This document shows positions 52,358-61,885 of a stretch of 64,000 bases of DNA, piece after piece. Source of the stretch: Streptomyces sp. JH34 (GTDB taxonomy: Bacteria; Actinomycetota; Actinomycetes; Streptomycetales; Streptomycetaceae); assembly GCF_029428875.1 (NCBI RefSeq), contig NZ_JAJSOO010000001.1, positions 2,852,001-2,916,000 of the forward strand, given 5' to 3'. Under the pieces are notes generated by a model. It was given only the letters and a program-made list of their open reading frames with translations, did no database searches and was not told the origin of the DNA. Numbering within the stretch: the first letter of the stretch is position 1; the number at the start of each line of letters is the position of its first letter. The translations under genes were made by a program, and so were the position numbers.

Positions 52358-53995
52358 TCAGCGCAGCCGGAAGGCCTTCATCGCCTTGAGGCTGCGGGTC
52401 ATGAAGGCGGCGTACTTCTCGTCGTCCATCCCGAAGGCCGGCGCGAGGGGCATCAGCCTCTGCTGCGCCACCGTCTGGGCCTCGGTGTACTTCAGGATGC
52501 CCTCGGAGCCGTGCCGGCGGCCGAGCCCGGAGTCCTTCATGCCGCCCATGGGCGACTGGACACTGCCGTACGCGGGTGCGTACCCCTCGTTGATGTTGAC
52601 CGTGCCGGTCCGCAGCCGCGCGGCGACGCGGTGTCCTCGCCCGGCGTTCCTGGTCCAGACACTGGAGTTGAGACCGTACGGGGTGGCGTTGGCGAGGTCG
52701 ACGGCCTCGTCGTCGTCACTGAAGCGGTAGATGGAGACGACGGGCCCGAAGGTCTCCTCGCCGCACACCGCCATGGGCGCCTCGACACCGTCGAGGATCG
52801 TCGGCTCGTAGAAGAGCGGGCCGATGTCGGGGCGGGCGACGCCGCCCGCGACGAGCGTGGCGCCCTTCTCCACGGCTTCCGCCACGTGCCGGCTGACGGT
52901 CTCCAGCTGCCGCTCGCCGACGAGGGATCCCATGTCGGCGCCGTACGCGAGGGAGCCGCCGAGCCGCATGGCCTTCGTGCGGGCGGCGAAGCGCTCCACG
53001 AAGGCGTCGGCCACCGACTCGTGGACGTACAGCCGCTCGATGGAGATGCAGAGCTGCCCCGCGGAGGAGAAGCAGGCGCGGACGGCGCCCGCTGCGGCCT
53101 TCTCCACGTCGGCGTCCTCCAGGACGAGCATGGCGTTCTTGCCGCCCAGTTCGAGGGACACCCCGACGAGCCGGGCGGCGGCACCCTGGGCGACCTCACG
53201 GCCGGTCCGCGTGGAGCCGGTGAAGGAGACGTAGTCGGCGCGGCTGACGACCTCGGGGCCGACGACGGGCCCCTCACCGATGACGACCTGGAACACCTCG
53301 GCGGGCAGCCCGGCCTCGATCAGCAGGTCACGTGCCCACAGGGCGGTCAGCGCGGTCTCCGTGTCGGGCTTCATCACGACGGCGTTGCCGGAGACGAAGG
53401 CGGGCAGCGCGTCGCCGACGGACAGTTCGAGCGGGTAGTTCCAGGGGGCGATCTGGCCGACGACCCCGCGGGGCTGGCGGAGTTCGGTGACCTTGGTGAG
53501 GGTCGGGACGACCCCGGTGTGCCGCCTGGGCTTGAGGTAGGACGCGGCCCGGCGCCCGTAGTGCCGGGCGGCCACGGCGACGGCCTGCACCTCCTCGTGG
53601 GCGTGCAGCCGCGCCTTGCCGGTCTCCAGCTGGATGAGGTCGAGGACCTCGGACTGGCGCTGCAGGACCAGGTCGTGGAAGCGGAGCAGCACGGCCGCCC
53701 TGGCCCGGACCGGCGTGGCGGCCCAAGCGGGCTGGGCCGCGCGGGCGCGGTCGAAGGCCGCCTGGACGTCCTCGGGCGTGGACTCGGGCAGGTCGGCCAG
53801 CTTCTCCCCGGTGAAGGGGCTGTGGTTGGCCGTGCGGCCGGTGCCCACGACGTCACGGGTCAGCTGGGCGATCACCTCGGGTGTCACCACGTCGGCGGCG
53901 GTGCGCGCGTTCGCCGGGGCGGCGGCCACGGGATTGGTGCCGACGCGGCTGCCGGAGGCGGCGGAGGTGGTCGTGGGTGCCTGCGAGTCCGTCAT
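52358..53995 (-). CDS. gabD2: Succinic semialdehyde dehydrogenase (aldehyde dehydrogenase family)
   Basis: A 545-residue NAD(P)-dependent aldehyde dehydrogenase. Markers: NYPLELSVGDALPAFVSGNA, ALDH Glu motif VSLELGGKNAMLVLEDADV and catalytic Cys in FSSAGQLCISIERL, plus CGEETFGPVVSIYRF. The N-terminus is a ~40-residue Ala/Thr-rich extension. The sequence is nearest, from memory, to actinobacterial succinic semialdehyde dehydrogenases, which feed succinate to the TCA cycle, but the neighbouring GMC oxidoreductase allows a different aldehyde. Start ATG 53995; operon with the GMC gene. A 16-bp palindrome lies ~100 nt upstream. Confidence 0.82.
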   Translation of the reverse strand: MTDSQAPTTTSAASGSRVGTNPVAAAPANARTAADVVTPEVIAQLTRDVVGTGRTANHSPFTGEKLADLPESTPEDVQAAFDRARAAQPAWAATPVRARAAVLLRFHDLVLQRQSEVLDLIQLETGKARLHAHEEVQAVAVAARHYGRRAASYLKPRRHTGVVPTLTKVTELRQPRGVVGQIAPWNYPLELSVGDALPAFVSGNAVVMKPDTETALTALWARDLLIEAGLPAEVFQVVIGEGPVVGPEVVSRADYVSFTGSTRTGREVAQGAAARLVGVSLELGGKNAMLVLEDADVEKAAAGAVRACFSSAGQLCISIERLYVHESVADAFVERFAARTKAMRLGGSLAYGADMGSLVGERQLETVSRHVAEAVEKGATLVAGGVARPDIGPLFYEPTILDGVEAPMAVCGEETFGPVVSIYRFSDDDEAVDLANATPYGLNSSVWTRNAGRGHRVAARLRTGTVNINEGYAPAYGSVQSPMGGMKDSGLGRRHGSEGILKYTEAQTVAQQRLMPLAPAFGMDDEKYAAFMTRSLKAMKAFRLR

Positions 53996-54091
53996 GAGGG
54001 CGAGAGTATGTCCACCCGCGCACTTTGGGTACCCGTGGGTAACAGGTTTTCACAGACCCCGCCGGACACTCCTGCGGCGTCCGCCCATTCA

Positions 54092-54107
54092 GCCAGTGAT
54101 CACTGGC
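54092..54107. promoter_or_regulatory. 16-bp perfect palindrome upstream of the dehydrogenase operon
   Basis: GCCAGTGATCACTGGC is perfectly symmetrical and lies 97-112 nt upstream of the aldehyde dehydrogenase start, a likely operator. Confidence 0.5.
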
Positions 54108-54201
54108 GGCATAACCGCTGATCAGGGGCGATCCACCGTCGTTCGCGGGATCAGGAGCCGGAGATCATGAATTCGGCCGGCGGTCGGTCCGCTCCCGGCC
54201 C

Positions 54202-55884
54202 TCAGGCGGTTTCCTCCGGCGGTTCCCAGCTCCGCAGCATGGTTTCGAAGATCTTCCGGTTCTCCGCCCGGTCCTCCTCGGGCCCGGTCAAGTAGAGCGC
54301 GTACTCCGGCCCGCCCGTCTCCGCGAAGTACATCTGGTCGATGCCGTGGCGCGGCCCCGCGTGGTCCTTGGACTCGACCCAGGTGAACTCCCAGCGGGAG
54401 CCAGGGCGGTCGCGGAAGACGTTCTCCTCCAGCGTCAGACGTTCGTACTCCGGCAGGCGCCTGGACAGGTCCTTCTCGATGCTCCGCATGTGCGCGTACG
54501 AGTTACCGAAGTCCGGATCGGGGTCGAGGCTGATGCGGACGCTGTGCGCGCCGTTGTCCGGGGTGTAGTCGATCTGGCCGGTGTCCGCCTTCCGCTCCCA
54601 GCCCTCGGGTACGGCGATGCTGAAGCCCTCGGGGGCAGTGACCCGCTTCCAGCCGTCGGGGATGTCCTTCGTCGCGGAGTCGTTCCCGTCCCCCGCCTGA
54701 CCGTCGACGGCGGAGGCCGACGCGGAGGCGGGGGCGGAGGGGTCCGGGCCGGTGGCGCTCTGCTCCACCCCGCCCCCGGTCGTGCCTCCGCTCCGGTCCT
54801 GCGCCTTGATCGCGACGAGACCGGCCGCCCCGCCGATCACCGCGGCCGCGGCGACGACCACGAGGACGGTGCGCCACCGGCCCCGGCCGGGCCGCGTGGT
54901 GGACGCCGCGGTGTACGGGGGCACGGGCAGCGGGGTCTGCGGCTGGGGCTGAGGGAGCCGGGCCGTGGAGTCCTCCGGCGTGGGGAAGGCGCGCAGGTCG
55001 TCCTCGGAGAGCCGCTGTGTCGGCACGTGCGCCTGCGCGGCACGCGGCCTCCGCCCCTCCATCGCGTCCAGCAGCATGCGCTCCACCTCCTCGGCCGTCG
55101 GACGGTCCGAGGGTTCCTTGCGCAGCAGAGCGGTGATCACGGGCGCCAGCGCGCCGCCGCGCGCCGGCGGGGGCGGCTCCTCGGCGACGACGGCCTGCAT
55201 GGTGGAGATGGGCGACGTACGGCGGAACGGCGAGTTGCCCTCGACGGCCGTGTAGAGCGTGGCACCCAGCGACCAGAGGTCGGACGCGGGGCCCGGATCG
55301 CCGCCGCGCACGCGCTCGGGTGCCAGGTAGTCGATGGAGCCGACCAGCTCGCCGGTCCGGGTGATGGTGGAGTCGCCCTCGATCGCGGCGATCCCGAAGT
55401 CGGTCAGCAGGACCTGCCCGTCCCGGGCGAGCAGGACGTTGGCCGGTTTCACGTCCCGGTGCAGGACTCCCGCGCCGTGGGCGGCCCGCAGCGCGCTCAG
55501 CACGTGCAGCCCGATCCTGGCCGCCTCGCGGGGCTCGACCTCGCCGGACTCCTTGGCCGCGTCGGCGAGCGAGGGCCCGTCGACGTACTGCATGACGATC
55601 CAGGGGCGGTTGTCGTACTCGATGACGTCATGGACGGTGACGACGCCCGGGTGCGTGATCCTGGCCGCCGCGCGCGCCTCCTTCTGCGTCCGGGCGTGCA
55701 GCACGGCCCGGTCCGCCTCGGTGGCGTACAGACCCGCGGTCAACTCCTTGACGGCCACGGTCCGGTGGAGCACCTCATCGTGGGCGCGCCACACCTTGCC
55801 CATGCCGCCCCGGCCCAGGACGTCACCCAGCCGGTACCGTCCGGCCAGTACGACCCCTGCGCCCGTGCCCTGTGCGTGTTCCAC
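54202..55884 (-). CDS. Ser/Thr protein kinase (first of a three-kinase cluster)
   Basis: A 560-residue Hanks-type membrane kinase. N-terminal catalytic domain: P-loop GRGGMG (24-29), Lys46 in AVKEL, HRDVKPANV with Asp144, and DFG 162-164. A Pro-rich linker leads to one membrane helix (TVLVVVAAAAVIGGAAGLVA) around residue 345. The extracytoplasmic ~180 residues contain GFSIAVPEGWERKAD and SRWEFTWVESKDHAG, a domain also seen in the two other kinases here. GTG at 55884. Its substrates and signal are unknown. Last of three consecutive kinase-family genes on the minus strand. Confidence 0.92.
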   Translation of the reverse strand: MEHAQGTGAGVVLAGRYRLGDVLGRGGMGKVWRAHDEVLHRTVAVKELTAGLYATEADRAVLHARTQKEARAAARITHPGVVTVHDVIEYDNRPWIVMQYVDGPSLADAAKESGEVEPREAARIGLHVLSALRAAHGAGVLHRDVKPANVLLARDGQVLLTDFGIAAIEGDSTITRTGELVGSIDYLAPERVRGGDPGPASDLWSLGATLYTAVEGNSPFRRTSPISTMQAVVAEEPPPPARGGALAPVITALLRKEPSDRPTAEEVERMLLDAMEGRRPRAAQAHVPTQRLSEDDLRAFPTPEDSTARLPQPQPQTPLPVPPYTAASTTRPGRGRWRTVLVVVAAAAVIGGAAGLVAIKAQDRSGGTTGGGVEQSATGPDPSAPASASASAVDGQAGDGNDSATKDIPDGWKRVTAPEGFSIAVPEGWERKADTGQIDYTPDNGAHSVRISLDPDPDFGNSYAHMRSIEKDLSRRLPEYERLTLEENVFRDRPGSRWEFTWVESKDHAGPRHGIDQMYFAETGGPEYALYLTGPEEDRAENRKIFETMLRSWEPPEETA

Positions 55885-56001
55885 GTGTGTCCCCGCCCCG
55901 TTCCTTGGGACGCCAGGTTACGGACGGGAGGCGGTGCCACGGAACCTCGCACCGCCCACGAGACCGCACTGTGATGCTTGTCGCTTTACGCTGTCGTCCC
56001 G

Positions 56002-58833
56002 TCAGGAGCCCGCGCGGTAGCTGGAGATGGCCTGGCCGTAGATGTCGGAGACCTTGTCCCGCTCCTCCTCCGGGCCGATGACCTGCACGATGTGGTACCT
56101 GCCGTCGACGATCACGACCAGGTTACGGACGTACACCTGACGGCCGTCGCTCTCCTGCCAGGTGAACTGCCCCTCCGCCATGACCTGTCGTCCGACGTCG
56201 ACGCGGCGCAGACCGGTGGACGTGGCCCAGCTGGAGTCGCGGAAGGGCTTCAGCTCGGGCTCCGCGGTCCGCTGGTAGTCCAGCGGGTCGCTCCCGTTGG
56301 CCTTGACGGTGTCCCTGCCGGGCACGACCAGGACACTGAACCCGTCACTGCCGTAACGGACCTGACGGTCCGCGTTGGCCGGGCTGCGCTGCCAGTCCTC
56401 CGGCACGCCGATCTCGAATCCCTCGGGGTCCTTGCGCAGCTCGTAACCGGACGCCAGGGCGACGGCGGAGCGGCTGGTCTGCGGCTTCTCCGAGCCCGGG
56501 GAACCCGACGGACCGGAGGATCCTGAGGACGAGGACGCCCCGGTGGACGGGCTGCCGCCGGGGTCCGCCGGTGCAATGGAGTCCGAGGGCGCCGCCCCCG
56601 TGCCCTCGCCCTCCTTGGGCATGAACAGCATGGCGTAGGCGATGGCTGCGGCCATCGCCAGCAGGACCAGGACCAGCAGCAGCCGTCCGAGCCGTCGCGG
56701 CGCCCTGCCGCCGGGCTGCGGCTGGCGCAGCACCTTGGGCCCCTTGGGCTCCCGCGGCGGGCGTGCCGGCTTCTCGTAGGTCTGCGGTTCCTCGTAGGTG
56801 TGCGGCTGCTCGTAAGCCTGCTGCGTGTCGCGGCGCCGTGCCTTCCCCTGGCGGTGCCGGCCGTGGGCAGCGCCACCGCGTCCTCTGCGACGGCGCACCA
56901 GCTCGCCCCGGCGGCGTACGACCGGCAGACGGGTGGCGTCGGCGGGCGGCATCGTGACGATGTCGGCGCCGGCCTCGGGTTCGGGGGCCGAGCGCACGAG
57001 GGAGCGCAACCAGCCGCTCAGCTCCTCGAAGTCGGGCCGTTCCGTGGGGTCCTGACGCAGCAGCGACTCGACGACGGGGCGCAACGGGCCGCACTCCTCG
57101 GCGAAGGCGGGCGGTTCGCCGCAGACCATCTGGACGAGCTCGGCGGCGTTCTCCTCCGGATACGGTGCGTGGCCCTGCACGGCGCGGTAGAGCAGCGCGC
57201 CGAGCGCCCAGAGGTCGGTGGAGGGGCCGATGGGCGGAGCGAGCTGCCAGTTGTCGTGGACGGGCCCCGCCTGTTCGGGCGCCCAGCGCTCGGTGACGGC
57301 TCCGACGACGGCGATACGGGCCTGCCGGGCGCGTTCGGCGGCCAGGGGCGTGGCCGGGCCCCGGTAGGCGGGGGTGGCACCGCTCGCGGCGACGACCTCG
57401 TCCCAGCCCCCGGCGGACGCGCGGGCCGCCACCGGCTCCGGCAGCCTGTCCGGTCGCCCGGCGGGTCCACCGCCGAGGCGCCGGGCGTCGGCGCGCAGCG
57501 CGTCCTCACCGGAGCCGCCCCGTCCTCCGGAACCGCCGGCGGGCACGGGACGGCCGGAGCCGGGGCCGTCGCCCCAGGTGCCGGCGAGGTGGACGCGCTG
57601 GCCGGGGGGCACGGGGCCGCCGGGGCCCTGGCCGTCGCCCTCGTCGCCGTCGCCGTCCTCGTCGTCGTCCTCGTCGTCGTACGGATACGGGCCCTCGGCC
57701 GGCCTGCCCCAGGTGCTGGGCAGCTGCGGGCGCCCGGGGGCCGGAGGAGCGGCGGGCTCCTCCCGTGCGTCCGTCCCGGGGCCGCCTTCGCGGTTATGGT
57801 CCGCGCGATCCCGGTCCTCACCGGCGCGGGCAGCGGCGCGGGCTCCCGCCCGGTACGCCGCGATGGCTCCGGCACGGGCGGCACGCAACTGCGCGGCACT
57901 CCCCGGCGCGGGCGGGGCCGCGGGAGGTGCCACCTCGATCTCGGCGCGGGACCCGGAGACCGGCACCCCGTCGGTGGACGCCCGGGGCGCGGGCAGCGCC
58001 TCCGGAGCGGGCTCGGCCGCGGAGGGCCGGTGCGGTCCGGGTCCCACGGCCGGGGGTTGGTAGGCGGCGGCGGGTTCCGATCCGTCGGCGGGGCCGTAGG
58101 GGCCGGCCTCGTCGACGGGTGCCCCGTACGGGCCCGGCTCCACGGCGGGCGGTTCGTAGGGGCCTGCCTCGACGGCCGGTGGCTCGTAGGGGCCGGTGGG
58201 TCCTGACTCGACCGCCGGGGGCCCGTAGGCGTTCTCCTCGTCCGGTTGCGGCACCGGGACGTATCCGCAGAGCGCCTCCTCCGCCGCACCGGCCGCCAGC
58301 CCGGTCAGCACGACGCGCCCGTCGTCGCAGACCAGCACCGTACGGACCGTGATGTTGCGGTGCGTCCAGCCGTGCGCGTGCAGCACCCGCAGTGCCGTGA
58401 GCACGTCGGAACCGATCTCGGCCGCCCGGTAGGGGTTGAGGGGCCGCTCCGCGAGGAGCGCGGCGAGTGGCCTCGCCGGGACGAGTTCGCTCACTATCCA
58501 GAGCGACCCCGCCTCGGCGAAGACGTCGAAGACCTGGTCCAGGCGTGGATGGTCGGGCACCTGGGCAGCCGCCTGCGCGGCCTCGATCGCCCGCCGTACG
58601 GCGGGGTCCGTGGGGCGCCGCACCGTGCGCCCGGCGGCGCGTCTGGCCGAGGGCAGACCGTCGGCGTCGAGCACCTCCGCGTCCACGACCTCCGGCAACG
58701 GCACCTGCCGCACCAGGACTTCCTGCCCGCTGTACGTGTCGAACGCCCGGGTCTCCGCCAGCTCGTACGCATCGGACGGAGGCAGCGGAAGGCGGTAGCG
58801 GTCGGCAAGCACCCGACCCGCGTAGTCGTCCAC
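56002..58833 (-). CDS. Pseudokinase membrane protein
   Basis: A 943-residue kinase-like protein whose catalytic residues are missing: no glycine loop; the HRD loop reads THRNITVRTVLV (Asp replaced by Asn160); the DFG position reads VLTGLAAG. So it is most likely catalytically dead. After the first lobe a Pro/Gly-rich insertion starts at ~200 with repeats of PPAVExGPYEP type, splitting the fold. The region ~525-610 (LAPPIGPSTDLWALGALLYR) resumes the C-lobe. A membrane helix (LLLVLVLLAMAAAIAYAMLF) precedes a C-terminal sensor domain (GFEIGVPEDWQRSPANADRQ, QFTWQESDGRQVYVRNLVVI) like its neighbours. It may modulate the adjacent active kinases or bind ligand. Confidence 0.85.
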   Translation of the reverse strand: MDDYAGRVLADRYRLPLPPSDAYELAETRAFDTYSGQEVLVRQVPLPEVVDAEVLDADGLPSARRAAGRTVRRPTDPAVRRAIEAAQAAAQVPDHPRLDQVFDVFAEAGSLWIVSELVPARPLAALLAERPLNPYRAAEIGSDVLTALRVLHAHGWTHRNITVRTVLVCDDGRVVLTGLAAGAAEEALCGYVPVPQPDEENAYGPPAVESGPTGPYEPPAVEAGPYEPPAVEPGPYGAPVDEAGPYGPADGSEPAAAYQPPAVGPGPHRPSAAEPAPEALPAPRASTDGVPVSGSRAEIEVAPPAAPPAPGSAAQLRAARAGAIAAYRAGARAAARAGEDRDRADHNREGGPGTDAREEPAAPPAPGRPQLPSTWGRPAEGPYPYDDEDDDEDGDGDEGDGQGPGGPVPPGQRVHLAGTWGDGPGSGRPVPAGGSGGRGGSGEDALRADARRLGGGPAGRPDRLPEPVAARASAGGWDEVVAASGATPAYRGPATPLAAERARQARIAVVGAVTERWAPEQAGPVHDNWQLAPPIGPSTDLWALGALLYRAVQGHAPYPEENAAELVQMVCGEPPAFAEECGPLRPVVESLLRQDPTERPDFEELSGWLRSLVRSAPEPEAGADIVTMPPADATRLPVVRRRGELVRRRRGRGGAAHGRHRQGKARRRDTQQAYEQPHTYEEPQTYEKPARPPREPKGPKVLRQPQPGGRAPRRLGRLLLVLVLLAMAAAIAYAMLFMPKEGEGTGAAPSDSIAPADPGGSPSTGASSSSGSSGPSGSPGSEKPQTSRSAVALASGYELRKDPEGFEIGVPEDWQRSPANADRQVRYGSDGFSVLVVPGRDTVKANGSDPLDYQRTAEPELKPFRDSSWATSTGLRRVDVGRQVMAEGQFTWQESDGRQVYVRNLVVIVDGRYHIVQVIGPEEERDKVSDIYGQAISSYRAGS

Positions 58834-58975
58834 GACGCCTCCCCAGAGCGCGCTGTCCCCCGGTCACCGAGACCGCGTGAATCCGTCAGTTGCGGTCACT
58901 TGCCGTGCAATTGACCCGTCATTCCGGCTGCGTACGGTCCTCGGCCTCTCACCATACGTGGCAAGTCGCGGCCGC

Positions 58976-59002
58976 GCGGCCGGGTCAGGGCAACCCGGCC
59001 GC
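58976..59002 (-). terminator. Hairpin after the third kinase gene
   Basis: 10-bp perfect stem GCGGCCGGGT/ACCCGGCCGC with a 7-nt loop, 20 nt past the kinase stop at 59023. Confidence 0.65.
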
Positions 59003-59022
59003 CCGGCCTGCCTCGGGACGGG

Positions 59023-61068
59023 TCAGTCCTTCGGCTCGAACGTGGCGAAGGCCGTCTCGCGCAGCGTCCGGCACTCCTCCCCGTCCCATGCGTCGGCCTC
59101 GCAGCTGATCATGATCGAGTAACCGTGGGTGGCGTCGGCCTTGAAGCCCCGGTTGAGGACCCGGATCGTCTTGCCCTGCTGCTTACGGGTGAACTCCCAG
59201 TCGGCGACGGTCGGGTAGCCGTTGTACTCGACCTTCTTTATCCCGATGTGCTTGTAGCCGTTGCTGCTCGCGGCCACCGCCCCCATCAGGCTGCGCCACG
59301 CGGCGGCCGCGTCGTTCCCGGGCGAGCTGTTGTAGTCGACCTGGACGCGTGGGAAGCCGCCGTTCTCGTTGTAGATGCCGCCCGAGTTGCTTCCCGCTAT
59401 GGCGTTGCGCTTGAAGCTCTCGGGCATCGCCATCGTGAAGTGGAACCGCTCGTCGGCGACCTTCTTGTACCCGGCGGGCAGCGCGTCCGGGCCGGGACTC
59501 GCCTCGCCGGTCCCCTTCGAGGGCGAGGGGTCGGTGGAGGCCTGTCCCTCGTCCTGCCCCTGGCTCTCCTTGCCGCCGTCCTGCGCGCCGGTGACCTCGT
59601 CCTTGCCCGAGCCGCCTCCGGTGGAGGCTTCGGCGTCGCCGCCCGCCGTCGCACCGGACGAGGCGGCGGTTTCGCCACCCTTGGACCCGCCCTGGTCGCC
59701 CGCGTCACTGTCGCCGAGGGTGAGCGCAAGGACCGTGCCGAGGACGGCGAGCACGACGACACCGGCGATGACCGCCAGGGTGCGGCGCGGCACGACGTCG
59801 GTGATCGACGCGCGCGGGACGGCCGGCCTGCCCGCAGGACCGGCGGTCCCGGACACCGACGCCGTGGCGGAGGTGGTGCGCGACGGAACGGCGCCCGCAG
59901 CCGGGGACTTCGCGTTCCGGACGGACTTCAGTGCGCCGCGCAGCCGGTCCCGGGTGCTCTCGCCGATCCCGGCGGAGGGGGTCACGGACGTGGCGGCGGC
60001 TCCGGAGGCCGGGCCCTCGGGGGCCGGGGTGACGGCCGCCGGTCTCCCGGAGCTCGCGGCGGCAGCGGATCCGACGCCCACGGCAGGGGCTGCCGCGGCG
60101 GCCTTCCTGCCCTTGGTGTCCTTCCTGCCGTTCCCGCCCTTGCCGCTCCCGGAGTCACCGATCGAGGGCAGCGCCATGACCTGGGTGCGGTCGGCCGGCG
60201 GTGCGACGGGCTTCTCCGGGGAGTTGATCACCGCGTTGAGCAGGACGCGCGCCCCCGCGTCGTCCAGTCGCTCGTCGGGGTCCTTGGCCAGCAGGCCGTA
60301 GATGACCTCCTCCAGCCCTCCCGCGTTGGCCGGCGGTTCGACGGGCTCCGTCATCACCGCCGTGAGCGTGGCGATGGCCGAGCCCTTGTCGTACGGCGGG
60401 CGGCCCTCGACGCTCGCGTACAGCAGCCCGCCGAGCGACCACAGGTCGGCGGGCGGCCCCGGCTTGTGACCCCGGGCGCGCTCGGGCGAGATGTAGGAGG
60501 GGGCGCCGACGAGCATGCCCGTGGAGGTGACGGAGGGGTCGCCCTCGACCTGGGCGATGCCGAAGTCGGTGAGGACGACACGGCCGTCCTCGGAGATCAG
60601 CACGTTGGACGGCTTCACGTCCCGGTGCAGGATGCCCTCACGGTGCGCGGAGCGGAGCACGTCGAGGATGGCGAGGCCGACCTCCGCCGCGCGCCTCGGC
60701 GTCAGGGTGCCGTCCTCACGGATCACCTCGGCGAGGGACTTGCCCTCGATGAGCTCCATGACGATCCACGGCCGGTCGTCCTCGTCGACCACGTCGTAGA
60801 CCGTCACCGCGCTGGTGTTGCGGATCCTCGCGATCGCCTTCGCCTCACGCAGCGTTCGCGTGATCAGACGCCGCTTCTCGTCCTCGTCGATGGACGACGG
60901 GAACCGGAGTTCCTTGACCGCGACCGTACGCCCCAACGTCTCGTCGGCAGCACGCCAGACCGTGCCCATGCCGCCCCGGCCGAGCACCTCCCCGAGGCGG
61001 TAACGCCCCGCGAGAAGGCGTCCGTCCTTGTCCCGTTGGGGCTCCCGCGACTGCTGCGCCTCCGACAT
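59023..61068 (-). CDS. Ser/Thr protein kinase (upstream kinase of the cluster)
   Basis: A 681-residue Hanks-type kinase. P-loop GRGGMG (30-35), Lys52 in AVKELRF, HRDVKPSNV (148-150), DFG (168-170), and SPERARG as activation-segment end. A long Pro/Ala/Gly/Ser linker, one membrane helix (LAVIAGVVVLAVLGTVLALTL), then a Ser/Gly/Glu-rich stalk and a C-terminal sensor domain (RFHFTMAMPESFKRNA, SNGYKHIGIKKVEYNGYPTV, TVADWEFTRKQQGKT). All catalytic residues are present. Family relatives phosphorylate cell-wall and division proteins. First of the three kinase genes in transcription order, followed by its own terminator. Confidence 0.93.
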   Translation of the reverse strand: MSEAQQSREPQRDKDGRLLAGRYRLGEVLGRGGMGTVWRAADETLGRTVAVKELRFPSSIDEDEKRRLITRTLREAKAIARIRNTSAVTVYDVVDEDDRPWIVMELIEGKSLAEVIREDGTLTPRRAAEVGLAILDVLRSAHREGILHRDVKPSNVLISEDGRVVLTDFGIAQVEGDPSVTSTGMLVGAPSYISPERARGHKPGPPADLWSLGGLLYASVEGRPPYDKGSAIATLTAVMTEPVEPPANAGGLEEVIYGLLAKDPDERLDDAGARVLLNAVINSPEKPVAPPADRTQVMALPSIGDSGSGKGGNGRKDTKGRKAAAAAPAVGVGSAAAASSGRPAAVTPAPEGPASGAAATSVTPSAGIGESTRDRLRGALKSVRNAKSPAAGAVPSRTTSATASVSGTAGPAGRPAVPRASITDVVPRRTLAVIAGVVVLAVLGTVLALTLGDSDAGDQGGSKGGETAASSGATAGGDAEASTGGGSGKDEVTGAQDGGKESQGQDEGQASTDPSPSKGTGEASPGPDALPAGYKKVADERFHFTMAMPESFKRNAIAGSNSGGIYNENGGFPRVQVDYNSSPGNDAAAAWRSLMGAVAASSNGYKHIGIKKVEYNGYPTVADWEFTRKQQGKTIRVLNRGFKADATHGYSIMISCEADAWDGEECRTLRETAFATFEPKD

Positions 61069-61885
61069 GCGTCCCCTCTGCGATCAACCCGCCCTGGCAG
61101 AGCGTTCATTGTCCCTCACCCCGGGACCGGTCGTGGTGCCGGGTCCGGGGTCGGCCACGATGCGGCCGGAGGGAGGAACCCCCTGCCCTGCCGATGTTCA
61201 GGGCGCTGCTCACCGCCCCGCTGCTGCTGACTCTGCTCGCGGCGCTGTCCGCGAACCTGCCCAGCGAACCACACCTCTCGGCTGCATCGTCCTACCTCCC
61301 CCGGTTCGTCGTCGACGGCCGCACCCCCGCCGCGGCCGTTCCGGGGCACCGCGGTGCCCCCCTGAGGCCGGGAGGCGTACGACTCCGCGGGCCGCGGCAT
61401 CGGGGCGGCCGACCGCCTCCGGGCAGGCGGCCTCACCACGACGTCCGTCATGGTGGTGGTCCTCCGACTCGGCCGGGAGGAAGGGCTGCGCCTGGGCAGG
61501 GACGTCCGTACGCCACCGAGATACGGCAGCACGCCCTACCCGGCGGCTCCCCTGCGGATTCACCGTCCGGGGGCACGACGGTCTTCCCTGCTGATTTGCC
61601 GTCCGGGGCACGACGGTCTCCCCTGCTGATTTGCCGTCCGGGGCACGACGGTCTCCCCTGCTGATTCACCGTCCGGGGCACGACGGTCTTCCCTGCGTGG
61701 TCACCGTCGGGGCACGACGGGTACATCACCGGCAGTGGCGTCCGGACCGCCGCGACCCGCGACGGCCGGCACGTCCACACCGTCCGGGGGAGCACCGAAC
61801 GCACGGCCCGGCAAGGACCTGGAAGCGGGCCCGCCGGAGGCGGAGTTCGTCCCGCCGGCCCGCTCCGAGGACCGCTGGGGCCGTC
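61069..61885. other. 817-nt gene-free stretch before glpD
   Basis: Kinase promoter region on the right of 61069, then low-complexity DNA and a 35-bp tandem repeat (61552-61720). An ORF from ATG 61194 opens with a signal-like MFRALLTAPLLLTLLAAL but degenerates into Arg/Pro/Gly-rich sequence and lacks a good ribosome site. I do not call it. Nothing else is gene-like. Confidence 0.55.
61552..61720. repeat. 35-bp tandem repeat, four copies plus a fifth partial
   Basis: Copies begin at 61552 (36 nt), 61588, 61623 and 61658, with a diverged partial copy at 61693-61720. Each holds CCGTCCGGGGCACGACGG, a 5-bp inverted repeat. 35 is not a multiple of 3, so the array is noncoding. It lies just downstream of glpD's stop. 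Confidence 0.9.

Noticed and set aside
52307..54121. 604-codon ORF antisense to the aldehyde dehydrogenase
   Set aside because: Shadow frame; the opposite strand has a complete ALDH with catalytic Cys and NAD motifs.
61194..61664. Possible small secreted protein (signal-like start)
   Set aside because: The hydrophobic start is followed by Arg/Pro/Gly-rich low-complexity sequence; no ribosome site; it runs into the tandem repeat.
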